From an uncultured Chloroflexota bacterium (GTDB lineage Bacteria; Chloroflexota; Dehalococcoidia; Lucifugimonadales; UBA1127), in the NCBI GenBank assembly GCA_913045315.1, contig CAJWQJ010000002.1:1-64000 (forward strand): a stretch of DNA of 64,000 nt, in the 5' to 3' direction. The position numbers and the translations under genes were made by a program. Below are positions 16,783-26,591 of this stretch, one piece after another. Position 1 is the stretch's first letter, and each line of letters starts with the position of its first letter. A model generated the notes under the pieces. The model was not told the origin of the DNA, did no database searches, and was given only the letters and a program-made list of their open reading frames with translations.

Positions 16783-17820
16783 TTACTGCAATGAAGCTGT
16801 AATTTTAGCCTCAGCTTCAGAAGTAACCCAGGCCTTCCAGGCATCGTCATTCTTCAACCACCAAACTGCTGTGTTTTCAAGAGATTCGTCATTTTCTGCC
16901 ATCCATCCTTCTGCTGATACCTGTGACGCGGCATTAAAATCGTATTTCCTGAACATTTCGATAACATCAGGTGCTCGAGCGGGAAGTGATGGATGCACTG
17001 CAATCAATACATCTGCTACAGGATATGCATATCCTAATGAAGGATCACATCCAGGTGGACAAGGTTCTTCTTCAAGGACTACAAGGTCAAGTGTAGCTGC
17101 AGTCTTTGTAGGCCCCCAAATATAACCAAGCCAGTTGTCTCCTCTTGCATATGCACCTTCTAAATCAGCAAATAATGCAGCAGCACTTCCTGGATCAACT
17201 AACTTAACATAGCTGTCCATTCCATAGACTTCATGTTTTGCTGTATTAACTTGTTCACACTTCCATCCAGCAATACAGGAAACCAATCGAGCTTTACCGT
17301 CACTGTCAGGTGTTACAAACAAGTCCTTATGAGCCTCAATATCTTTGTAGCTCACAAGACCAGGATTAGCTTCTTGAACATATTTCGGAATAACAAACAT
17401 GCTCTGCCAGTTATCATCTAGGCTGCTGCCAACAGAAACTACAGTTCCTTCTTTCATGGCTTCATCCCAAACATCCTGTTGATTAGGAAGCCATATCTCC
17501 ATCGTTACATGAGTGGTTCCATCCTGCAAAGCAGGGAACAAACTCACAGTATTGCCGTCAACAGCATCAGTTGGATAACCATAGCCATTCTCAATTATGT
17601 ATCGAGCAATCGAATTCTGGAGTAATGCACTATCCCAGTTGAGATTTGAGAAAATGATTGTTTCCTTAGGTTGTTCTTTTTCAACCTCAACAATCTTTTC
17701 AACCTCAACAATCTTTTCTACTACTTCCGGATCACTGCTACAACCTGCAAATGAAACTAATGAGGTTGCAACCATTAGCGCCAAAAGTATGCTCCAAGAA
17801 GAGCGAATATGTGTAAACAT
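16783..17820 (-). CDS. proX: Glycine betaine/proline-type ABC transporter substrate-binding lipoprotein
   Basis: The extracytoplasmic binding protein of an osmoprotectant importer. A signal peptide ends in a lipobox (LVSFAGC), then comes a heptad-like VEKIVEVE repeat linker and a type II binding domain. Trp-rich segments EIWLPNQQDVWDEA, NWQSMF and NWLGYIWGP resemble the aromatic cage that holds quaternary ammonium compounds. The ATG at 17820 is chosen over the longer ORF start because AAGGAGGT lies just upstream. It is the last gene of a three-gene operon (ATPase, permease, binding protein). Betaine, proline betaine or choline are all possible ligands. Confidence 0.87.
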   Translation of the reverse strand: MFTHIRSSWSILLALMVATSLVSFAGCSSDPEVVEKIVEVEKIVEVEKEQPKETIIFSNLNWDSALLQNSIARYIIENGYGYPTDAVDGNTVSLFPALQDGTTHVTMEIWLPNQQDVWDEAMKEGTVVSVGSSLDDNWQSMFVIPKYVQEANPGLVSYKDIEAHKDLFVTPDSDGKARLVSCIAGWKCEQVNTAKHEVYGMDSYVKLVDPGSAAALFADLEGAYARGDNWLGYIWGPTKTAATLDLVVLEEEPCPPGCDPSLGYAYPVADVLIAVHPSLPARAPDVIEMFRKYDFNAASQVSAEGWMAENDESLENTAVWWLKNDDAWKAWVTSEAEAKITASLQ

Positions 17821-17891
17821 GGACACCTCCTTAACTTTCTCTACACTGAAAAATATTTTTTCAGGATTTACACACAAAAATTTAATTGCCC

Positions 17892-18893
17892 TTAAAGCGA
17901 CCCTTTGAGGGCTTCTTGTCTAGCTTTTGCAAAAGCTTGGGTAATTCTATCAATCAATATTGCCAAAACAACGATTCCAATTCCTCCCATTAAAGCATCG
18001 CCAGGACGTTGTCGGCCAAGTCCACGCCAGACATCTAATCCTAAGCCACCAGCACCAACTAAAGCAGCTATCGTGGCCATTGCAAGTGCCATCATCGTTG
18101 TTTGATTAATTCCAGCCATAATTGTTGGAACAGCCATAGGAATTTGAACTTTGAAAAGTAATTGAACAGGATTAGTTCCAAATGATCTAGCAGCTTCCAC
18201 AACTTCAGGATCAACCTGACGTATACCAAGATTTGTTAAGCGAATTGCTGGGGGTACAGCATATACAATAGTTGCTATTACAGCAGGTACGTTTCCTAGG
18301 CTAAAAAACATAATGACAGGAACAAGATACACAAAGCTTGGCATTGTCTGCATGCCATCCAAAATTGGCCGCATTATGGCGTCAACTGTATCACTTTTCG
18401 CTGACCAAATACCGAGAGGCAAGGCAATTGATATCGAAAGGATCACAGAAGTTCCTGTAATCGCTAAGGTTTCCATAGCACTTTCCCACAATCCAAACAT
18501 AGCTACTATTAACAAAGAAACTAAAGCAAAAAGACCATTTTTCCAGTTAAGCATTCTCCATGCAACTAGAGAAATACCAATTATTGCTGCAGGCCATGGG
18601 ATAAATACAAGTCCCTTTTTAATATATACAAGTATATATGTTATTGTTACGCTGATTCCATCAAGAGCCCAAGACCATTCTTTTGTAACATACTTAACGG
18701 AATCACCAATCCATTTGCCAATAGGTTTTGCTATTATCCAAGACTCAGGAAATTCAACTGCTGAGCCTATCGTAAAAAGACACACCGTTAAAACTGCAAG
18801 AAATGTTCCTAATATAGAAATATTAAGATGATTACCAACAAAATTCTTTACTTTTTCAATTGAAGACGATTCTTTATCAACATTAGATTCCAT
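17892..18893 (-). CDS. proW: Glycine betaine/proline-type ABC transporter permease
   Basis: A 333-residue inner-membrane permease with about six to seven segments. The binding-protein-dependent transport motif (EAA loop) is in EAARSFGTNPVQLLFKVQIPMAVPTIMAG, and the C-terminal core GAGGLGLDVWRGLGRQ is typical of ProW/OpuAB. The N-terminal ~100 residues add extra segments, as in ProW. It lies between the ATPase gene upstream and the binding-protein gene downstream, both close, and is co-transcribed with them. Confidence 0.92.
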   Translation of the reverse strand: MESNVDKESSSIEKVKNFVGNHLNISILGTFLAVLTVCLFTIGSAVEFPESWIIAKPIGKWIGDSVKYVTKEWSWALDGISVTITYILVYIKKGLVFIPWPAAIIGISLVAWRMLNWKNGLFALVSLLIVAMFGLWESAMETLAITGTSVILSISIALPLGIWSAKSDTVDAIMRPILDGMQTMPSFVYLVPVIMFFSLGNVPAVIATIVYAVPPAIRLTNLGIRQVDPEVVEAARSFGTNPVQLLFKVQIPMAVPTIMAGINQTTMMALAMATIAALVGAGGLGLDVWRGLGRQRPGDALMGGIGIVVLAILIDRITQAFAKARQEALKGSL

Positions 18894-18934
18894 ATGAAAT
18901 TCGACGCCCTTTCAATTCTGGTGAGAATAAATAT

Positions 18935-20182
18935 TTATTCAGAGTCCTGTAACTGATCTGCCAACGCAGCACGAGAAATTTCTCCAATAAATTTCCCTTC
19001 ATCGTTTACCACAGGAATTGGTCCTTCATAAGTAATTGCCAGTGGAATCAATTCGCGAATAGCAACTTCTTCATAAACTCCCTTGATTTCAGGATCACAC
19101 ATATCCTGAACAGTTCCAATATCTGGCTTATTCCCATTGATAAATTGTTTTTTGAGGACAATACCAAGAAATTCGTCTTTATCACCTAGGACGAAGTAAG
19201 CTTGATGCTCTGAATGAAGAACATTTCCCACAACGTCTTCGATGGAATCAGAAGCTTTTAATGTTGCATTACTACTTGTAGCTATAGAACCAGCAGTAAC
19301 AACTTCATCAGAGCGAATATTTCGAGTAAATTCTGCAACGTAATCGTCAGCAGGATTAGTAAGCACTTCCAAAGGAGGAGCATTTTGAATTACTTTTCCG
19401 TCTCTCATAATTACAATTCGATCACCTAATTTAACAGCTTCTGTTAAATCATGAGTAATAAAAATGATTGTCTTATGCAAATCTTTTTGTATTCTTAGAA
19501 GTTCATCTTGCATTTGAGTGCGAATCAGGGGATCCAATCCACTAAATGGTTCATCCATCAAAAGTATTTCAGGTTCAACAGCTAAAGCTCTAGCAAGTCC
19601 TACCCGTTGTTGCATGCCGCCGCTAAGAGCTCTGGGATAAGCATTCTCCCAACCAGTTAAACCAACGAGATCAATATACTCTTGAGCTTTTACTTCACGT
19701 GATTCTTTATCATCACCACGAATTTCGAGTCCCCAAGATACGTTATCTTTGACATTTCTGTGGGGAAGTAATCCGAAATGTTGAAAAACCATTGCTGTTT
19801 TTCTTCTGTGGAGGGAAGCAAGCTCTTTCTCATCATATGTAAGAATATCTTCGCTATCAATAACAATCTGGCCAGAAACAGGTTCAATAAGTCGAATCAA
19901 GCATCTAACTAAGGTAGATTTTCCACTACCTGAAAGACCCATGACAACAAACGTTTCTCCTTTTTTAACATCAAAGGTAACATCCTGAAGAGCAACAACG
20001 TTTCCTAGTTCGTCAAGAATTTCAGATTTAGAACGATTCGCATATTCTTCAGTTAAAACTTTTTGTGGATCATCACCATAAATTTTCCAAAGTGATCGAA
20101 CCGAAACAGCAATTTCGGAAGTGTCATTATTAAGTTGTGTATCTATATCATTATCATTATTTTTAGTTACTTGTTGAATCAT
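18935..20182 (-). CDS. proV: Glycine betaine/proline-type ABC transporter ATPase with CBS domains
   Basis: A 415-residue ABC ATPase. Walker A is GLSGSGKSTLVR, the signature is LSGGMQQRVGLARAL and Walker B is ILLMDEPFSGLDP. The N-terminal extension before Walker A and the two C-terminal CBS repeats (about residues 280-410) are diagnostic of the ProV/OpuAA group, in which the CBS pair senses ionic strength or cyclic-di-AMP. It is the first gene of the operon. The antisense ORFs beneath it are shadows. Confidence 0.93.
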   Translation of the reverse strand: MIQQVTKNNDNDIDTQLNNDTSEIAVSVRSLWKIYGDDPQKVLTEEYANRSKSEILDELGNVVALQDVTFDVKKGETFVVMGLSGSGKSTLVRCLIRLIEPVSGQIVIDSEDILTYDEKELASLHRRKTAMVFQHFGLLPHRNVKDNVSWGLEIRGDDKESREVKAQEYIDLVGLTGWENAYPRALSGGMQQRVGLARALAVEPEILLMDEPFSGLDPLIRTQMQDELLRIQKDLHKTIIFITHDLTEAVKLGDRIVIMRDGKVIQNAPPLEVLTNPADDYVAEFTRNIRSDEVVTAGSIATSSNATLKASDSIEDVVGNVLHSEHQAYFVLGDKDEFLGIVLKKQFINGNKPDIGTVQDMCDPEIKGVYEEVAIRELIPLAITYEGPIPVVNDEGKFIGEISRAALADQLQDSE

Positions 20183-20584
20183 TGCACCCTCTTTTCACGA
20201 ATATCCAATCACACCACGACAAAATGTAGAATAAAGCAAACTTGCTTAATAGTATTGATTTGGGCAATAGGCAGTGGACTAGTAAATTGTTTGAATAATT
20301 TGGAGGCAGATACGGTGCCTTATTAAAGGCATAATGTAGTTGAAATTTAGAACGGTAGCTGATTTGAAACGAAACTGAAACTAATTTCTTTGTGCAAGCA
20401 AGGTCAAGTGTATTCCTTCATAATTACCTCATTTATCAGTCACTTTCAGATACAAAATATAGCTTGAGTGACCTGTATTGGAAACTCCCCTCGTTGCAAT
20501 GCAGATTACAGGAAATAAGGGTATTTGTCAATTTTCTAATTCCTTATACCAGGACAATATATAAGATAACAATGACCTCTATAA
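20183..20584. other. Intergenic region of 402 bases upstream of the betaine operon
   Basis: This gap separates the start of the ABC ATPase gene from the stop of the hydrolase gene at 20585. It should carry the operon promoter on the minus strand. I found no gene, tRNA or strong hairpin; a weak 6-bp stem (TGCCTT/AAGGCA, 20316-20331) has no T-run. The plus-strand 70-residue ORF at 20392 looks spurious. Confidence 0.4.
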
Positions 20585-22633
20585 TCAACCACTCAGTTGA
20601 GTAAATTCATCCCAACGCTCATCACTTTTTTGTACAATATTTTCAATATCATCATGCAATATATAACCACTATTGCTTAACTTTATTGCTTCAGTTTTTA
20701 TTTTATTAAGATAATCATCTTTTGACTTATAACGCTGATTGATAGATTTTCGCGGATCGTTCAAATGACCATCCTTTGGGAACACTATCGTTGAACCTGT
20801 TAAAAACATTGGTATGTCTGAAGATGAATCTAAAACTTGATTCCAACCAGTATAAGTAGCCAAGGGTACTGATATATCAGGTAATCGAACTCCAGCAATT
20901 TCATTTCCGTCGATATCAACAGCAGATACAATATCTGCATAGGGTTCCTTTAATTCAGGAACAAGCAAAGGATAAGTTTTGTATTCGGAATACTTATCAA
21001 ATTCAAGACGGCCAAAAGGTAACAAATTTGCAGCTATATTAGGTCCTGGAAAAGATTCATACAATTCCCTCAATGAATCCCTCATTACCCCAGTTTTATC
21101 GTCGACCCTAGGATATAGACTATCAGGTGGAACACTTCCCTCGGAAACCCATCGGTCAAGATTTTTTATACATGCCCTAATAAATGGACGATAATCTATA
21201 CTATTTAGGTATCCAACTGCACGTCCACGAAGTCCTAAATTTGTTAATTGAACAGGACCGGCACTATGTTGCGTGCCAGAAATTAGGTATATACGAACAT
21301 TTTCAGGAATTTCGAGGTCTTTTGATCCATCTAAAGATACATGCGTAAGGGCTGCAGCGTTTCCCCAGTATTCGAATGAACTATTTGTAGATATGATTTT
21401 AGGAATTTTCTTAGATTTAAACATTTCCTTTAAAATTGAATCTGTTTGACCTGTTACGGGTTCAATTTGCTCAATATCTGCATATGGAAATAAATTAACA
21501 GGTGAATAAGGGCTTAAATGAGCTGGTTGGCCAAAACGCCAGTTATTTTCAATCAAACGTGCACCAGCAATATGAACATGTATACCATCAAATACTATTC
21601 GTGCTTCCTCATCTGTATTCATGCCCAGATACATAAAATGACGTAAAAATCTTCCTGATTGAGAAGCACCAAAAGTAAATGCATAATCAATACTCTCATT
21701 TAATGGTGAATTAATTGTTGCTGATCCATACCGTAAAAAAGAAACAACATCACGTATTGCCGCAAATCCCAGACCAGAAACCATTGCGTCAGATGCAGTA
21801 TAGATGACTTCATACAATTTTCCTGATTCAAATCCATCTTTATAATATACAAACCGTGCATCCTGTTGAATCTCGCCATTATCAGTTTCTCTTGCAAATG
21901 TCCACCTATCACGATCAATAGTGCGTGATGGTCCGAAATAATGATCTCTAACCGTAAGAATAGCCGTAGGTTCATTTACATCAACCGCAGGGTAGACATT
22001 AACAGGTGCATTACCAAGACTACTGGTAAGCAACATTACATTTCCTGGAATTATAGGTTCATAGAGACATAAAACTTTCCCAGAAACAGCCGATCCTTCC
22101 GTTTGAACTATTGGAGCTCTTAATCGTAATAAATCACCAGAAGGCAAAACATCATGTTGCCATCCACAAAACACAAGAGTATATCCTTGCATTAGCAACC
22201 AACCATCACCCGGAAATGGACCTGCATTATCAATTTCAGGATAACTATAGAATGAATCTATTGTTGAATACGGGGCAACCTGATTATCAAAAAGGGAATT
22301 ATTCTGTGCTGTAGGAATAGGATCTGGTCCGGATTGAACATCTGTCATTCGAATTATTGTTGGTCGACCCCTATTAACAACATCCAGGAAGATTTTCCCA
22401 TTCCTTTTACTTGCGTCTCTGGGGCGTAAAATTATTATATCTGACGAAAATTCAACCTTACCATTAGAATTAGTTGCAGTATTTTTTATATCTGTAATAA
22501 CAGAATTACAAACGATATCTGGATCAATCTCAAATTCAACTATGCCTGCCAATCTTTCATAAGCACCGATATCTCCAAACTTTCTACCATTTTGGAAAAT
22601 AGTTGAACGTACTTTAAAATCCTTAACACTCAT
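20585..22633 (-). CDS. Alpha/beta-hydrolase domain protein (PF20091-like)
   Basis: A 682-residue cytosolic protein. The long beta-rich N-terminal half and the late nucleophile elbow FGASQSGRFLRHFMYLG, followed by FDGIHVHIAGAR, fit the uncharacterised alpha/beta-hydrolase domain family (Abhydrolase_10). Ser in GASQSGR is the likely nucleophile; a His in ISGTQHSAGP is the likely general base. No signal peptide is seen. Such proteins are abundant in bacteria that degrade complex organics, but no reaction is established. The gene is divergent from an OFA-type transporter gene, so uptake and hydrolysis of a related compound is plausible but inferred. Confidence 0.75.
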   Translation of the reverse strand: MSVKDFKVRSTIFQNGRKFGDIGAYERLAGIVEFEIDPDIVCNSVITDIKNTATNSNGKVEFSSDIIILRPRDASKRNGKIFLDVVNRGRPTIIRMTDVQSGPDPIPTAQNNSLFDNQVAPYSTIDSFYSYPEIDNAGPFPGDGWLLMQGYTLVFCGWQHDVLPSGDLLRLRAPIVQTEGSAVSGKVLCLYEPIIPGNVMLLTSSLGNAPVNVYPAVDVNEPTAILTVRDHYFGPSRTIDRDRWTFARETDNGEIQQDARFVYYKDGFESGKLYEVIYTASDAMVSGLGFAAIRDVVSFLRYGSATINSPLNESIDYAFTFGASQSGRFLRHFMYLGMNTDEEARIVFDGIHVHIAGARLIENNWRFGQPAHLSPYSPVNLFPYADIEQIEPVTGQTDSILKEMFKSKKIPKIISTNSSFEYWGNAAALTHVSLDGSKDLEIPENVRIYLISGTQHSAGPVQLTNLGLRGRAVGYLNSIDYRPFIRACIKNLDRWVSEGSVPPDSLYPRVDDKTGVMRDSLRELYESFPGPNIAANLLPFGRLEFDKYSEYKTYPLLVPELKEPYADIVSAVDIDGNEIAGVRLPDISVPLATYTGWNQVLDSSSDIPMFLTGSTIVFPKDGHLNDPRKSINQRYKSKDDYLNKIKTEAIKLSNSGYILHDDIENIVQKSDERWDEFTQLSG

Positions 22634-22766
22634 ACTTATTTCCTCCAGATAAAAATCTTAGAATTAAATGAGTCATATGAACAGTTAAATAGTGTATACT
22701 TAATTCCTACCCTAGAGAAGTTATCAGATTAACTATCTCAAAACTTTAGTTGGATTTATTCCTTAA

Positions 22767-24041
22767 ATGAAACGTTTTATATACCAAAATTACGGCTGGT
22801 GGTTAGTTACAGGAAGTATCCTTATGAACACCTACCTTTCCGCTAGTTTTTTCATTGGACTTCAAGTCTTCTTTTTGCCAATGGTTAAGGAATTTGGCTG
22901 GAGTCGTTCAATGACTTCAATAGGATTTTCCTTGAGACAACTTGAAACTGGATTTCTAGCACCAATTGTCGGTTTATTAGTTGATAAAATTGGACCAAGA
23001 AAAGTTATTGTCGCAAGCGTATTGATAGTCTCAGCAGGAATGATGCTAACTTCACAAGTAAACTCAATAGGTTTTTTCTATCTAGCTGTAGCATTGGGTT
23101 CAATCGGAGCTAGTGGTGCATCGCATGGAGTTAGTTGGGCATCAGTGGTTGCGAGTTGGTTTGATAAGTACAGAGGAAGAGCTTTAGGATTTGCGTTAAT
23201 GGGACCAGTTTTTGGTGCTCCATTAATTATTTTTGTTACTCTTTTAGAAGAAGTCGTCGGATGGAGAATGGCAACATTTCTATTAGGTAGTGGATTTCTT
23301 ATATTTGGCACACCTATAGCACTCAGTGTGCGTGCAAAACCTGAAGAATTAGGAATGCTTCCTGATGGAAAATTTATTGAGAAGGTAATTGACCCAAATA
23401 ATACTGACCCCAAACTAGACTTCAATGATTTATCGTTGAAGTCCAAAGACATAACAATTAAACAAGCAATACAAACTAAACTATTCTGGCTATTATTTAC
23501 TGTTTTTGCAGTACAGGGCATTGCTGTAAGTGGATTGCTTGCACATCAAATGCCTCTTTTTGAAAACAGAGGATTCTCCAGCATAGAAGCATCAGCCACT
23601 GTAACATTCTTATTCGTATTCAGTGGATTTGGAAGGATTATAGCTGGATTTATATTAGATTATGCACCGTGGAAAACTGTGCTTGCCATGGCTCTTCTCG
23701 GTCAAGCTATAGCATTTCTTGTATTAATGATTGCGAATAATTATTTTACTGCAATCACATTTGCCGCAACACAAGGAGTTTCTTTTGGTGCCATAATAGC
23801 TTCCAGACCAGTATTAGTCGGAAAATTATTCGGCATGGAATCATTCGCTTCCATACAAGGATTCTTTCAAGCAGCTACAGTTGGTTCCGGAATGGTAGGC
23901 CCTATACTTTTTGGTAGCATTTTTGACTTATACGGAAGTTATAACATTGCAGCATTAATTATTTCTATTATGACCTTCATAAGCATACCACTTCCATATT
24001 TTTCAACTAAAAAAATTACTCATGAATCTTTTATCTCTTAG
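22767..24041 (+). CDS. OFA/monocarboxylate-porter-like MFS transporter
   Basis: A 424-residue, 12-segment MFS protein and the start of a plus-strand pair with the left-handed beta-helix protein 36 bases downstream. The central loop RAKPEELGMLPDG, the TIKQAIQTKLFWLLF segment and GMESFASIQGFFQAA match the four other OFA-like transporters in this window. It is divergent from the PF20091-like hydrolase. A TATACT-like -10 element may lie near 22697. The substrate is unknown. Confidence 0.88.
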   Translation: MKRFIYQNYGWWLVTGSILMNTYLSASFFIGLQVFFLPMVKEFGWSRSMTSIGFSLRQLETGFLAPIVGLLVDKIGPRKVIVASVLIVSAGMMLTSQVNSIGFFYLAVALGSIGASGASHGVSWASVVASWFDKYRGRALGFALMGPVFGAPLIIFVTLLEEVVGWRMATFLLGSGFLIFGTPIALSVRAKPEELGMLPDGKFIEKVIDPNNTDPKLDFNDLSLKSKDITIKQAIQTKLFWLLFTVFAVQGIAVSGLLAHQMPLFENRGFSSIEASATVTFLFVFSGFGRIIAGFILDYAPWKTVLAMALLGQAIAFLVLMIANNYFTAITFAATQGVSFGAIIASRPVLVGKLFGMESFASIQGFFQAATVGSGMVGPILFGSIFDLYGSYNIAALIISIMTFISIPLPYFSTKKITHESFIS

Positions 24042-24077
24042 TGTATAATTATTAAATAATATTAAGGAAATATCTAA

Positions 24078-24611
24078 TTGATTAGGAATATAGGAAATTT
24101 GAAACCAATTGTAGGAAAGGGATCTATTATTAGCCCTGGCGCTTATGTAGCAGGAGACGTTGAAATAGGCGAAGGTGTTGAAATATTTGACGGTGCTATA
24201 ATCCGAGGCGATTCCGGAAAAGTAACTATTGGAAACAGTTGCTGGATCCAGGAGGGCTCAATTATTCGCGGATTTCTTGGAAATGGAGTTTCAATTGGGC
24301 AGGAAGTTAATATAGGGCACGGTGTAGTTATACAATGCACAAAAGTTGGAAACAATTCACTTCTTGCTAATAACTGTACCATAGACGGAAATGTTGAAAT
24401 TGGTAATTTCAGTGTTATCGGTGCAAATGCAAAAATAAAAGCAGGAATGCAAATTCCCGATTGGGTATTAGTATTTGGCAATCCTGCTAAAATAGCCAGA
24501 AACATTAAGAATGATGAACGTTGGAAAAATGAATTAATTTCAGGAATGAAATTGCAGGATGGTTATGAAAACCTGCACGAAATGTGGAAAGCTTTAGGAA
24601 TGTATTCATAA
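24078..24611 (+). CDS. Gamma-carbonic-anhydrase-fold protein lacking most zinc ligands
   Basis: A 177-residue left-handed beta-helix protein with hexapeptide repeats, of the gamma-carbonic-anhydrase/PaaY type. The Arg-Gly-Asp turn (IIRGDSGKVTIGNSCWIQEG) is conserved. Of the three His ligands, only the one in NIGHGVV is seen. The position after the IQEGS motif is Arg (IIRG), and the second ligand of the GHxxxxH pair is Gln (VVIQC). Zinc binding and carbonic anhydrase activity are therefore doubtful; a scaffold or acyltransferase-like role is possible. The TTG start follows AAGGAA by eight bases. It is next to an OFA transporter. Confidence 0.78.
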   Translation: MIRNIGNLKPIVGKGSIISPGAYVAGDVEIGEGVEIFDGAIIRGDSGKVTIGNSCWIQEGSIIRGFLGNGVSIGQEVNIGHGVVIQCTKVGNNSLLANNCTIDGNVEIGNFSVIGANAKIKAGMQIPDWVLVFGNPAKIARNIKNDERWKNELISGMKLQDGYENLHEMWKALGMYS

Positions 24612-24654
24612 CAGGATTTGTCCGCACTAACAACAGTTGATTATTACAATGATA

Positions 24655-25164
24655 TCACTCCTTTAAAAGTTTATTTCTTTCAACAAATAACATAAGTTCA
24701 GAATATTGCCGCTTATTCAAATGTACTCCCCATCTTTGTGAACGAATAAGTTTAATGGATTTTTCCAACGTATATCCATCAAGCATAAGCACAGCACATG
24801 CAAGTGTTACGCTTCTTCCTACACCTTCCTGACAGTGGATAAGAACTTTTTTGTCATTATCAAAACGTTCTCGCACCCATACTACCGAATCATCAAGTTG
24901 TTCTTGACTAGGGGAATAATGATTTAACACAGGAATGTTCAGATACTCAATACTAAAGCTATTCAATAGTTCAACATTATCTTTAGTTTCACTTCTTACA
25001 TCCACAATTGAAGTGATGCCCATCTGTGCAATATCAATTAAATGATCTTCCTTTATAGCTCCTGAAACAAGAAGATTATCAGTAATCCATGAACAATCAG
25101 GACCCAATGATCCAAAACGAATTATCCATTGAAAAATCCTAAGAGGAGTTCGACGACTAATCAT
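24655..25164 (-). CDS. Dual-specificity protein phosphatase-like protein
   Basis: A 169-residue protein with the protein tyrosine phosphatase loop HCQEGVGRSVTLAC (H-C-x5-R-S) and the upstream general-acid region (ISIVDVRSETKDN). This is the DSP/cyclin-phosphatase-like subtype. The N-terminal WIIRFGSLGPDCSWITDNLLVSG is the usual start of such small phosphatases. It is cytosolic; substrates may be phosphoproteins, phosphoinositides or sugars. It is convergent with the beta-helix gene and lies upstream of, and in the same direction as, the MFS gene's end at 25230. Confidence 0.8.
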   Translation of the reverse strand: MISRRTPLRIFQWIIRFGSLGPDCSWITDNLLVSGAIKEDHLIDIAQMGITSIVDVRSETKDNVELLNSFSIEYLNIPVLNHYSPSQEQLDDSVVWVRERFDNDKKVLIHCQEGVGRSVTLACAVLMLDGYTLEKSIKLIRSQRWGVHLNKRQYSELMLFVERNKLLKE

Positions 25165-25229
25165 TTATTACCTGACTTACCATATTGTGAATTTTATATT
25201 ATTAGAACAAAAAGAATACGACAAATAAA

Positions 25230-26462
25230 TTATTCTCTTCGTGATTTTGGCAGTAGGAAAACCAAAGGTAGTCCTATGCCCATTAATACCGTTAATAGGA
25301 GAACCGCAGATTTATACGATCCTGATGTATCATATTGCCAGCCCATAATAACTGGAGCTGCAACACCAGCAACAACAGAAAGTGATTGCATTAAACCCGC
25401 AATAGCCCCAAAGGATCGAGTTCCAAAATATACACTGCAAAGCAATGGTCTTGCTGGTATACCCATCCCAAATGATATTCCAAACAAAAATGCATAAACT
25501 ACACTATGCCAATATGAGCTTGCATAAGCTAGCATTAATAACCCTAGTACACCAGACACAATTAATACTAAAACTACAATTCTTCTATCAATAAAATCAA
25601 GCAACCATCCTGCACCCAATCTTCCGATACCACTCAATAATGAAAAAGAGGCAAAGGTAGAAGCAGCCTGTGCTGAAGTAAATCCAATGCTTTCAAAATA
25701 AGGAATCTGATGTAAAAACATCGCACTTGGACCCATTGAATGCAATCCTAGAACAATAGTTAGTATCCAAAAAGTTTTTGTTCGAAATGCTTCTCGAACA
25801 GACAAACCTGAACGTGTAACATTTCCAGGCAGTGATTGTCCATTTTGAGGTGATTCATCTCCATCTGGAAGATATCCATAGGGTTCTGGTGAATGTCTTG
25901 CAAACAAACCAGCAATAATTCCAACAATTGCCGCACCAAATGCAAGAAAAACTAAAGTTTGTCTCCATCCCCATACTTCAATAGCAAAAATAAGAATTGG
26001 CATAAAAGGGCCAGCAACTATTGGGCCAGAAAACATAACTCCCATGGCTCTACCTCGTAAACGATTGAACCAATTAGCTACCGCTGCAGTGAATGGCACT
26101 CCAACTAGACAGCTCATTCCTAAAGCAATTACAAGATAAGCAACATAAAATTGATATAATTGTTGAACCCCACTTAGGAATAAAATTCCAACACAGGCAA
26201 CAATTCCACCAAAAATAATAATAAGACGTGGGCCGAATCGATCAACAATAAAACCAATAAAGGGAGTTGCAATACTACCTTCAATACGTTGTAATCCTGC
26301 AGCAACACTAAACTGTGCTCGAGTCCAACCCATTGATGATGTAATAGGCCCCATAAATGCGCTCATCCCGTAGATAAATGCTATAGACATATAAAAATGA
26401 ACGACCATATGACCAGCTACAATATACCAACCAGGGAAAATTTTTTTACCCAAGATTTTCAA
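25230..26462 (-). CDS. OFA/monocarboxylate-porter-like MFS transporter
   Basis: A 410-residue, 12-segment MFS protein. The central loop RHSPEPYGYLPDG, SVREAFRTKTFWILT and GTRSFGAIAGLMQSL mark it as the fifth OFA-like paralog. It is transcribed toward the phosphatase gene, with a 65-base gap that could be an operon junction. It is divergent from the DLH-family hydrolase at 26592. The substrate is unknown. Confidence 0.88.
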   Translation of the reverse strand: MKILGKKIFPGWYIVAGHMVVHFYMSIAFIYGMSAFMGPITSSMGWTRAQFSVAAGLQRIEGSIATPFIGFIVDRFGPRLIIIFGGIVACVGILFLSGVQQLYQFYVAYLVIALGMSCLVGVPFTAAVANWFNRLRGRAMGVMFSGPIVAGPFMPILIFAIEVWGWRQTLVFLAFGAAIVGIIAGLFARHSPEPYGYLPDGDESPQNGQSLPGNVTRSGLSVREAFRTKTFWILTIVLGLHSMGPSAMFLHQIPYFESIGFTSAQAASTFASFSLLSGIGRLGAGWLLDFIDRRIVVLVLIVSGVLGLLMLAYASSYWHSVVYAFLFGISFGMGIPARPLLCSVYFGTRSFGAIAGLMQSLSVVAGVAAPVIMGWQYDTSGSYKSAVLLLTVLMGIGLPLVFLLPKSRRE

Positions 26463-26591
26463 AATATTCCTTAAAAAGACAAAATTATGAATAATTAAAT
26501 ATTAGTAAATCATATATAACTCTTTATAGATAGTTTTATTGTGTATATAGTCGTTGTAAAATGCTAAATATAAACACCATTGGAGAATATT

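Noticed and set aside
17680-17730. VEKIVEVE repeat as a possible genetic repeat element
   Set aside because: It is a short in-frame coding repeat in the linker of the lipoprotein, a common feature of such binding proteins.
18313-18831. 172-residue plus-strand ORF inside the permease gene
   Set aside because: Antisense shadow of a clear ProW-type permease.
20316-20331. Small hairpin TGCCTT/AAGGCA
   Set aside because: Only 6 bp, no T-run and no clear role.
20392-20604. 70-residue ORF in the gap before the betaine operon
   Set aside because: No Shine-Dalgarno sequence, no recognisable features, and it runs into the end of the hydrolase gene on the other strand.
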